37,095 nt of DNA from RGIG8700 sp964568815 (GTDB taxonomy: Bacteria > Bacillota > Clostridia > RGIG6154), in assembly GCA_964568815.1 (NCBI GenBank), contig CAZMRY010000007.1, positions 1 through 37,095 on the forward strand, in the 5' to 3' direction. The notes beneath the pieces are model-generated. The model was not told where the DNA came from and did not search any database. It worked only from the letters and a program-made list of their open reading frames with translations. Shown here in pieces: positions 16,170-22,170 of this stretch. How positions within the stretch are numbered: position 1 is the stretch's first letter; each line of letters begins with the position of its first letter. Both the position numbers and the translations under genes were made by a program.

Positions 16170-16201
16170 TGTGCTTTTCCTCCAATTTGTGAGTCCTCAC
16201 T

Positions 16202-16284
16202 AATTTTCCCCAACTTGCACTGATTGCTCCGCTTATGTACACAAAGTACACGACGCTACGCATCAGCACAATTTGAGAAAAATT
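16202..16284. repeat. Long imperfect palindrome, copy 2 (upstream of uxuA)
   Basis: 22-nt imperfect arms (16202-16223 with 16263-16284, 17 of 22 positions paired) around the centre TGTACACAAAGTACAC (16236-16251), which is the exact reverse complement of the centre of the copy at 12637-12742. It fills most of the 132-nt gap between uxuA and the upstream isomerase gene. Confidence 0.7.
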
Positions 16285-16301
16285 TTCTCGGACAATAAGA
16301 T

Positions 16302-17087
16302 TTAATTATCAAAGTATTTTGGAACTAAATAATCATAGCTCATTTTAAGGCTGTCAAAAGGACTGCCCTCACAGGTATCCTGTTCAACTACTGCGTAAGG
16401 CACATTTGCATCTTTGCAGGCAGCTATAACCTCTTCCCAGTTAATGTTGCCGCATCCTACCTCGCAAAGCTGAATTTCAGGCTTTCCGTTTGCAACTTTA
16501 ATATCCTTTAAGTGAACACATGCAATTCTGTTTTTAAGCTTTTTGATGTATTCTGCAGGGTTAACACCTGAGAAAGACAGCCAGTATACATCTAAAATGA
16601 ATTTGAATTTTTCAGGGTTTGTGTTTTCAACCATATAATCAAACCAGTATTTGCCGTTATGCTTTGCAAACTCAAGATGATGGTTGTGACAGCAGAAAAC
16701 AAGTCCCTCTTCATAAAGTCTGTCAGCGACCTTGTTAAAGTCTGCTAAAAATTTGTCCATTCCCTCTTTTGTTATACCGTCAGACCATACATTTTCCATA
16801 TGAACAGAGCCGATACCTGCATACTTAATGCCGATTGTTTTATGAAAAGCTATTTCCTTTTCAATGTTTTCAAGAAGGTTTTGAGGCGGTCTGTGTGTGC
16901 AAATGGCAAAAAGACCGTATTTTTCCAAAGTTTCTTTTATAAATTCAGGCTCAAAGTCGCCGATACCTGAAAGCTGAACAAAGGTATAACCAATTTCTTT
17001 AATCTTTTTGCAGGTTTCGTCAAAAGCCTCTTTTGTCTGACAAAATTCTCTCACAGTATAATACTGCGCACCTACTTTATTATACAT
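16302..17087 (-). CDS. Sugar phosphate isomerase/epimerase-like TIM barrel
   Basis: 261 residues from the ATG at 17087 (MYNKVGAQYYTVREFC) with AGGAGA upstream; the frame extends 24 codons further into heptamer repeats, which I exclude. AP-endonuclease-2-like barrel with the expected metal-site regions: 'FCCHNHHLEF', 'ILDVYWLSFSG', 'CVHLKDI' and 'YAVVEQD'. In Clostridia and Bacteroidetes such genes often pair with Gfo/Idh/MocA dehydrogenases in oxidation-driven sugar conversion. Exact substrate unknown; uxuA/uxuB nearby suggest a uronic acid or uronide. Confidence 0.82.
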   Translation of the reverse strand: MYNKVGAQYYTVREFCQTKEAFDETCKKIKEIGYTFVQLSGIGDFEPEFIKETLEKYGLFAICTHRPPQNLLENIEKEIAFHKTIGIKYAGIGSVHMENVWSDGITKEGMDKFLADFNKVADRLYEEGLVFCCHNHHLEFAKHNGKYWFDYMVENTNPEKFKFILDVYWLSFSGVNPAEYIKKLKNRIACVHLKDIKVANGKPEIQLCEVGCGNINWEEVIAACKDANVPYAVVEQDTCEGSPFDSLKMSYDYLVPKYFDN

Positions 17088-17118
17088 AATCTCTTCTCCT
17101 ATAAAATAATCAAAATTT

Positions 17119-17224
17119 AATTGAAAATTGAAAATGGAAAGTTGAAAATTGAGGTACAAACGCTCTGCGTTTGATTAAATAAAATCGCTCTGCGATTTTT
17201 GACATTCATTTTACATTTTCCATT
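17119..17224. repeat. Double-hairpin element with heptamer ends, copy 1
   Basis: Left end: five in-phase heptamers on plus, AATTGAA (17119), AATTGAA (17126), AATGGAA (17133), AGTTGAA (17140), AATTGAG (17147). Core: two hairpins, AAACGCtctGCGTTT and AAATCGCtctGCGATTT. Right end: heptamers on minus, AATGGAA, AATGTAA, AATGAAT (complement of 17204-17224). So the ends face each other. The core recurs almost unchanged at 20234-20283. The stop codon of the oxidoreductase gene (17223-17225) overlaps the last heptamer. Confidence 0.8.
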
Positions 17225-18380
17225 AAAATGTATTTGCAAGGTCGCTCTTTTGTTCCTTAACCTTTTTCTGGTCTGCCTTTGAGCTTGCTCTTTTTTCTTC
17301 AAGGAGCTGATAGAATTCCTCGTGAGGGAAGTTCTTAACATCAATTTCCTTGCCTGTCCAGCTGCTTAAGTGGATTGCATTTGAAATTGTAAGACCTTTA
17401 ATGCCCTCAACACCGGGTGCAAGAAGAGGTGTGCCCTTTTCAACTGCTGAAACAAAGTCTTTGAAAATGCCGATGTGCTGTTCGCTTGTCTGCCATGTTT
17501 CGCAAAGCTCGCCTTTCCAGCAATGAGGGAAACCGAAAGGAACGGTGTTTGTTTTGTTGAATTCTCTTTCTGAAACTTCATTTCTGTAGAATGTAAGCTT
17601 GTCATCTTCAAATACAACCTTACCCATATCGCAGGCAATTTCAAGTCTGTTTGTTCCCGGAGCTTCGCCTGTTGATGCAATGTATGTACCTGTTACACCG
17701 TTATCATATTCAAAGAAAGCTGTTAAATCGTCTTCTACTTCAATATCATAGTATTTACCGTATGAAACCTTAGCAAAAATTCTGTCGGGCATACCGAACA
17801 TCCACTGCCATAAGTCAAGCTGATGTGGATTTTGATTTATTAACGCACCGCCGCCCTCATACTTCCAGTTTGAACGCCATGATGATGAATCGTGATACGC
17901 CTGAGGTCTGTACCAGTTTGTGATTATCCAGCTTATTCTCTTGATTTTACCAAGGTCGCCTCTGTCAATAAGCTCCTTGATTTTTCTGAAAGAAACATTT
18001 GTTCTCTGATTATACATCATAGAGAAAACTCTGCCGCTCTTTTCAGCCGCCTGGTTCATCTCAAGAACCTGTTTTGTGTAAACGCCTGCAGGCTTTTCGC
18101 AGATAACATCAAGACCTGCATCAAAGGCTTTGATAACAAGCTGTGGGTGGTCATAATGAGGAACTGCAACAACCACCGCATTAATTAATCCTGATTTATA
18201 CATTTCTTCAGCGTCTGTGAAGAAAGGAATGTCTTTGTAATTATTTTCTGCAAACTGCTTTCTTTCTTCAGAAATATCACAGATTGCACCCACAATCATA
18301 CCGGGAACTTTGCCCTCAACAATGTTTTTAAGATGTGAAGCACCCATATTACCAATACCAACAATACCGATTTTAACCAT
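17223..18380 (-). CDS. Gfo/Idh/MocA-family oxidoreductase
   Basis: 385 residues. N-terminal Rossmann motif GIVGIGNMGASH, the family's EKP motif (DVICEKPAG), and the C-terminal alpha/beta domain with 'GGGALINQNPHQLDLWQWMFG', the substrate-side histidine region. It probably oxidises a sugar or sugar acid with NAD(P)+ before action of a neighbouring isomerase. The tail after about residue 355 (charged, KADQKKVKEQKSDLANTF) extends beyond the usual fold. Lies between the two isomerase-like genes in the same orientation. Confidence 0.88.
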   Translation of the reverse strand: MVKIGIVGIGNMGASHLKNIVEGKVPGMIVGAICDISEERKQFAENNYKDIPFFTDAEEMYKSGLINAVVVAVPHYDHPQLVIKAFDAGLDVICEKPAGVYTKQVLEMNQAAEKSGRVFSMMYNQRTNVSFRKIKELIDRGDLGKIKRISWIITNWYRPQAYHDSSSWRSNWKYEGGGALINQNPHQLDLWQWMFGMPDRIFAKVSYGKYYDIEVEDDLTAFFEYDNGVTGTYIASTGEAPGTNRLEIACDMGKVVFEDDKLTFYRNEVSEREFNKTNTVPFGFPHCWKGELCETWQTSEQHIGIFKDFVSAVEKGTPLLAPGVEGIKGLTISNAIHLSSWTGKEIDVKNFPHEEFYQLLEEKRASSKADQKKVKEQKSDLANTF

Positions 18381-18402
18381 ATCTTTATCATCCTTTCAAA
18401 TT

Positions 18403-18427
18403 AATTGTGAATTGTGAATTGTGAATT
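18403..18427 (+). repeat. Heptamer tract, AATTGTG type
   Basis: AATTGTG at 18403, 18410 and 18417, then AATT. It fills the short gap between the oxidoreductase start (18380) and the stop of the upstream isomerase gene (18434). Same heptamer period as the other tracts but a different sequence subtype. Confidence 0.75.
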
Positions 18428-18433
18428 AAAATA

Positions 18434-19246
18434 TTATGCCAATAATATTTTTAAGCTGTTATAAGCCAAGGTAAATGTACTTTCTCCGCCTTTTTCAAGC
18501 TTAAGCATTTTATCGTCAAGCTCTAAGTCTGCAAGACCTTCAAAAGTACCAAGGTGTGGCTCAAGGCTTAAGAAACCGTCATATCCGTCTTTCTTAAGCT
18601 CATCAATGATGTGTTTTATGTTGCCCATGCCTGCACCTGCAGGAACAATAGTACCGTCTTCTCTTGAGTCTTTAATGTGCATATATGCAATATGCTTTTT
18701 AAGAAGCTCAAATGCTTTGATTGTATCTTCACCGCACTGAACAAAGTTTGCAGGGTCAAATACAGCCTTGAAATTGTCTGAATTTACTGCCTCTAAAATT
18801 TCAAAGCATCTTTCTGCAGTGTCGCCATAGATGTCCTTTTCATTTTCGTGAAGAAGAACAACATTTTCCTTCTCTGCATATTCTGCCATTCTCTTTAAGG
18901 CAGAAATAACTGCATCCTTTGAGCCGTATGCATTATAAAAACTGAACATTCTTATAAAACCGCAATCAAGAATTTTTGCAATTTCAACAATGTGCTTAAA
19001 AAGCTCAAAGTCTTTGCCTGCATCTGAAATTGCAACCTTGCCGATTGGTGAGCCGATTGAAGATGCCTTTATATTCTTTTTATCCATTTTCTCTTTAAGT
19101 GCCTTTGCTTCGTCCAAGGTTAAAAGAGAAATGTTTTTTCCGTCTATGCCTCTTGGCTCAAAGTAGTTGATGCCGAGCTTGTTTAATACTGAAAACTGAA
19201 TATCAATATTTTTGTCTATTTCATCTGAAAAACCTGAAATACGCAT
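18434..19246 (-). CDS. Sugar phosphate isomerase/epimerase-like TIM barrel, first gene of the cluster
   Basis: 270 residues, start MRISGFSDEIDKNIDIQF, GGGAGGG ribosome binding site upstream. TIM-barrel family with metal-site segments 'VVLLHENEKDIYGD', 'AVFDPANFVQCGEDT', 'AYMHIKDSREDG' and 'GFLSLEPHLG'. Only distantly similar to the other barrel in this cluster. It diverges from the AraC regulator gene with a 115-bp shared regulatory region. Likely a step in uptake-linked conversion of a uronic-acid-derived sugar; substrate unknown. Confidence 0.82.
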   Translation of the reverse strand: MRISGFSDEIDKNIDIQFSVLNKLGINYFEPRGIDGKNISLLTLDEAKALKEKMDKKNIKASSIGSPIGKVAISDAGKDFELFKHIVEIAKILDCGFIRMFSFYNAYGSKDAVISALKRMAEYAEKENVVLLHENEKDIYGDTAERCFEILEAVNSDNFKAVFDPANFVQCGEDTIKAFELLKKHIAYMHIKDSREDGTIVPAGAGMGNIKHIIDELKKDGYDGFLSLEPHLGTFEGLADLELDDKMLKLEKGGESTFTLAYNSLKILLA

Positions 19247-19311
19247 AAATATCCCTCCCTGATTGTATTGTAATATAAATATAGTTAAAGTTCTACAATA
19301 ATTTTGACAAA

Positions 19312-19344
19312 AACATTGCCAATGTTGACATTTTGTTGTATAAT
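19312..19344 (+). promoter_or_regulatory. Promoter and palindrome of the AraC regulator gene
   Basis: TTGCCA (19316-19321) and TATAAT (19339-19344) are 17 nt apart. A perfect inverted repeat AACATTG (19312-19318) / CAATGTT (19320-19326) covers the -35 box. The position suits autorepression, or control of the divergent sugar genes, by the adjacent AraC protein. The promoter is clear; the binding protein is inferred. Confidence 0.65.
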
Positions 19345-19361
19345 TTAGCCGAGGTGAGAAA

Positions 19362-20171
19362 ATGGCATCAATTTATAAATGTCATGGCAAGGGCTTTGTG
19401 GTAACAAAAAGCAAAACAAAACATCCTAAAATGGAGGAATTTGTTTTTCATAATCACACAGGCTACGAAATTCTTTTTGTTTTAAATGGAAAGGTACTTC
19501 AGCTCGTTGAGGGTAATACTTATAATGTGTCAAAAAATGATATGATTATAGTAAGAAATGATGAATTCCATCAGCTTTTTCCGAAAGATGAGGAATACGA
19601 AAGAATTGTAATCGGCATAGATAAAACATTTTTTGCCGATAACGGAATAGAAAAATGTATTTCCGTTTTTGAGGACAGAAAAAGAGGTGAAGGCAATTTA
19701 ATTACTGCAAAAAATAATATTTCTCTTGGAATTGAAGATTGCATTTCAAGACTTGATGAACTTGTTATTGAAAACGCACCTGAAACTGTAATAAGAGGAG
19801 CTTTCACCGAGTTTTTATACCGCCTTTCAAAGGTGAATAAAGGCTCATCTCCCCAGAAAAGAACAGATAAACTCATAAAAGAGGTTATAGACTATATTTC
19901 AAGTAATTTCAACACCATTGAAACCATAGACGAAATCGCAGAGTATTTTTATATCTCAAAGGCATACCTTTGCAGAAAATTCAAAAAAGAAACAGGCTTT
20001 ACAATAAACAAATACATAACAAACAAAAGAATGCTTTTTGTTAAGGAAAGATATATGAGCGGTGAAAGCCTAACTAAGCTTGCAACCGACGCAGGCTTTT
20101 CAAGCTACGCAGGCTTTTACAAAGCATATACCAAAGAAACAGGCAAAAGCCCACGCACTATGCTGGAATAA
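19362..20171 (+). CDS. AraC-family transcriptional regulator
   Basis: 269 residues. The N-terminal cupin-like sensor ('HNHTGYEILFVLNGKVLQLVEG', 'KNDMIIVRNDEFHQLFP') is followed by a C-terminal double HTH (about 170-269: 'TIDEIAEYFYISKAYLCRKF' and 'LTKLATDAGFSSYAGFYKAY'). The gene is transcribed away from the isomerase-uxu cluster and is the obvious candidate activator. The ligand is probably a pathway sugar acid. A bidirectional terminator follows at once. Confidence 0.9.
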   Translation: MASIYKCHGKGFVVTKSKTKHPKMEEFVFHNHTGYEILFVLNGKVLQLVEGNTYNVSKNDMIIVRNDEFHQLFPKDEEYERIVIGIDKTFFADNGIEKCISVFEDRKRGEGNLITAKNNISLGIEDCISRLDELVIENAPETVIRGAFTEFLYRLSKVNKGSSPQKRTDKLIKEVIDYISSNFNTIETIDEIAEYFYISKAYLCRKFKKETGFTINKYITNKRMLFVKERYMSGESLTKLATDAGFSSYAGFYKAYTKETGKSPRTMLE

Positions 20172-20198
20172 AAAACAGTCCGAGTGGACTGCTTTTTT
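20170..20198. terminator. Bidirectional terminator between AraC gene and rdgB
   Basis: Stem CAGTCC (20176-20181) and GGACTG (20186-20191) with a GAGT loop, A-run on the left and T-run on the right, so U-tracts exist on both strands. It separates the convergent regulator and rdgB genes. Confidence 0.85.
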
Positions 20199-20332
20199 AA
20201 TGGAAAATGTAAAGTTGAAAATTGAAAATTAAAGTCCAAACGCTTTGCGTTTGATTTAAATAAAATCGCTCTGCGATTTTGACCTTCATTTTACATTTTA
20301 CATTTTACATTTTACATTTTACATTTTGCATT
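20199..20332. repeat. Double-hairpin element with heptamer ends, copy 2
   Basis: Left end on plus: AATGGAA (20199), AATGTAA, AGTTGAA, AATTGAA, AATTAAA (to 20233). Core: AAACGCtttGCGTTT and AAATCGCtctGCGATTT hairpins, nearly identical to 17156-17200. Right end on minus: CTTCATT (20284) then five TTACATT units and one TTGCATT (to 20332). The right end overlaps the rdgB 3' end: its stop codon (20305-20307) and last codons are repeat sequence. Confidence 0.8.
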
Positions 20333-20904
20333 TTTAAGTATTCTTTTAAAAGGTTAAGTGCTTTTGCTCTGTGGCTTATGGTGTTTTTCTGCTCTAAAGA
20401 AACCTGACCTAAGGTTTTGCCGAAATCCTCGTAGTAGAAAATAGGGTCGTAGCCAAAGCCTTCTGTACCTTCTCTTTTGTGGGTTAATGTGCCGTAGCAC
20501 TCTCCTCTGAAGGTTTCTGTTTTACCGTCAGGATAAACAAGGGCAACAACAGAAACATATCTTGCCCTTCTGTCTGTTTTTCCTTCCATTTCCTCCAGAA
20601 CCTTGGCACACATTTCTTCATCTGTAGGATTTTCTCCTGCATATCTTGCAGAATAAATACCCGGTCTCATATCAAGGGCATAAATTTCAATGCCTGAATC
20701 GTCTGAAACCGTAATCATGCCTGAAAGCCTGCTGATTTCAGAGGCTTTTTTTATTGCGTTTTCCTCAAAGGTTGTTCCGTCCTCTTCAACCTCGCATACA
20801 ATACCTTTATCCTTTAATGAGTAAACGGTTATTCCCATTTCACCCATCATTTCTTTCATTTCTCTGATTTTTCCCTGATTATTTGTTGCAAGTAAAATTT
20901 CCAT
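20305..20904 (-). CDS. rdgB: XTP/dITP diphosphatase (RdgB/HAM1 family)
   Basis: 199 residues. Motifs: ATNNQGK near residues 6-12, VSDDSGIEI with the catalytic aspartate, GFGYDPIF and SHRAKAL. It hydrolyses deaminated purine triphosphates to keep them out of DNA and RNA. The last nine or so residues (KMQNVKCKM) are translated heptamer repeat, so the natural C-terminus has been replaced or extended by the repeat insertion. The ribosome binding site AAGGAGG lies between the four-helix-bundle cassette and the ATG. Confidence 0.95.
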   Translation of the reverse strand: MEILLATNNQGKIREMKEMMGEMGITVYSLKDKGIVCEVEEDGTTFEENAIKKASEISRLSGMITVSDDSGIEIYALDMRPGIYSARYAGENPTDEEMCAKVLEEMEGKTDRRARYVSVVALVYPDGKTETFRGECYGTLTHKREGTEGFGYDPIFYYEDFGKTLGQVSLEQKNTISHRAKALNLLKEYLKMQNVKCKM

Positions 20905-20919
20905 AAAAACCTCCTTGAT

Positions 20920-21333
20920 AGTTAGAAGTTAGAAGTTAGGAGTTAGGAGTTATACCGTTTCGGGTAGTTTTTGTTATGCTGGTAAGGATGCTTTGAATTT
21001 CTTTACACTCACTGTAGACAGAAATATATTCTTTTTCGTTGATGTATTGAGTTTCTTTTAATATGTCAAGCCAATACAAGGTTTCCGCACGTTCCTTAAA
21101 TGAGATATACATTTTTGCAAGAAAATCTTTTTTACTGATTGCACAAAGAGCCTCTGCAATATTAGCACCGATACTTGTTCCGCATCTTAACAACTGTTTT
21201 GACATAACAAATTCTTTCTTGTTATTATACAAGTACTTATAGAGGTTTACTATGCGAACTGAAAACTTCTTGCTCTTTTCAAAAACGATACTGTCAGACA
21301 TAACTTCTCACTCCTAACTTCTCACTTCTCACT
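20920..21333 (-). mobile_element. Candidate mini-element: four-helix-bundle ORF between inverted heptamer repeats
   Basis: Two 34-nt heptamer tracts, 20920-20953 (plus) and 21300-21333 (minus), are inverted copies matching at 30 of 34 positions. They enclose a single ORF (20936-21301) whose ATG begins in the right tract and whose TAA is in the left tract. The right tract also supplies the folD stop (TGA, 21322-21324) and the ORF's AGGAG ribosome binding site. The layout recalls 23S rRNA intervening sequences, which also carry a four-helix-bundle ORF between inverted repeats. Mobility is inferred; no target duplication was identified. Confidence 0.6.
20936..21301 (-). CDS. Four-helix-bundle protein (23S rRNA IVS / S23-like family)
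   Basis: 121 residues, the usual length. The pattern 'FSVRIVNLYKYL', 'MSKQLLRCGTSIGANIAEA', 'KKDFLAKMYISFKERAETLYWLDIL' is diagnostic for this family, first known from ORFs inside 23S rRNA intervening sequences and structurally akin to Avd accessory proteins of diversity-generating retroelements. Molecular role is not established; nucleic acid binding is plausible from the basic surface. The gene is boxed by inverted heptamer tracts that provide its start context, ribosome binding site and stop; its last residues (ITPNS) are translated repeat. No rRNA gene is near. Confidence 0.88.
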   Translation of the reverse strand: MSDSIVFEKSKKFSVRIVNLYKYLYNNKKEFVMSKQLLRCGTSIGANIAEALCAISKKDFLAKMYISFKERAETLYWLDILKETQYINEKEYISVYSECKEIQSILTSITKTTRNGITPNS

Positions 21334-22170
21334 TTTCTTCGCTGCAGTTAAAGTATTTCTCATAAGCATCGCAATTGTCATAGGTCCAACGCCGCCGGGA
21401 ACAGGAGTGATTGCTGACGCAACATTTACAACTTCGTCAAAGTCAACATCTCCGCAGAGCTTTCCGTTTTCATCTCTGTCCATACCAACATCAATTACAA
21501 CTGCACCCTCTTTTACCATATCAGCTTTAACAAACTTCGGAATACCAACTGCCGCAACTAAAATGTCGGCTCTCTTTGTAACCTCTTTTAAATCTTTTGT
21601 TCTTGAATGGCAGATTGTAACTGTTCCGTTCTGGTGAAGAAGAAGCATAGCCTGTGGTTTACCTACAATATTGCTTCTTCCTATAACAACACATTCTTTA
21701 CCTGAAATTTCAATACCTGTTTCCTTGATAAGCTCCATAACGCCTGCAGGTGTGCAAGGGAGAAAGTCAAAGTCGCCAATCATAATTTTACCAACATTCA
21801 CAGGGTGGAATGCGTCTACATCCTTTTCAGGAATAATTGAGTTTATAACCTTCTTTTCGTCAATATGTTTTGGGAGCGGAAGCTGAACAAGTATGCCTGA
21901 AATATCAGCTCGATTATTTAATGTGTCAATAAGCTCCAAAAGTTCTTTTTCCTCTGTCTGTGCAGGGAGTGCGTATTCTTCTGAATAGATTTCGCAAGCC
22001 TCACAGGCTTTTTTCTTGTTGTTTACATAAACTCTTGATGCAGGGTCATCACCTGCAATAATAACTGCAAGACCTACTTTAACGCCTTTTTCCTTTAGGG
22101 CGACTACTTCCTGTCTTACCTCTTCCTTTATTCTTGCCGATACTTTCTTTCCGTCTATTATCATTGCCAT
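21322..22170 (-). CDS. folD: Methylenetetrahydrofolate dehydrogenase/cyclohydrolase
   Basis: 282 residues from MAMIIDGKKVSARIKEEV with AAAGGAGAT upstream. Conserved FolD features: DGKKVSARI, 'ASRVYVNNKKKACE' with the active-site lysine, 'QLPLPKHID', 'GRSNIVGKPQAMLL' (cofactor binding) and the C-terminal PGGVGPMTIAML. It interconverts methylene-, methenyl- and formyl-tetrahydrofolate. Its last codons (KSEK) and TGA stop come from the heptamer tract at 21300-21333. Its first 92 nt are overlapped by the end of the YgiQ-type gene. Confidence 0.95.
   Translation of the reverse strand: MAMIIDGKKVSARIKEEVRQEVVALKEKGVKVGLAVIIAGDDPASRVYVNNKKKACEACEIYSEEYALPAQTEEKELLELIDTLNNRADISGILVQLPLPKHIDEKKVINSIIPEKDVDAFHPVNVGKIMIGDFDFLPCTPAGVMELIKETGIEISGKECVVIGRSNIVGKPQAMLLLHQNGTVTICHSRTKDLKEVTKRADILVAAVGIPKFVKADMVKEGAVVIDVGMDRDENGKLCGDVDFDEVVNVASAITPVPGGVGPMTIAMLMRNTLTAAKKSEK

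Noticed and set aside
17114..17159. N-terminal extension of the isomerase encoded upstream of 17087
   Set aside because: The extra 24 codons translate heptamer repeats (NFQLSIFNFQLN type) and the ATG at 17087 has a proper AGGAGA site.
20284..20332. Tandem TTACATT units as a phase-variation tract for rdgB
   Set aside because: The tract lies at the extreme 3' end of the gene and carries stops in all frames, so slippage would change only the tail.
20936..21301. Reading the four-helix-bundle locus as part of a 23S rRNA intervening sequence
   Set aside because: No rRNA sequence surrounds it; the neighbours are folD and rdgB. Only the element design is similar.
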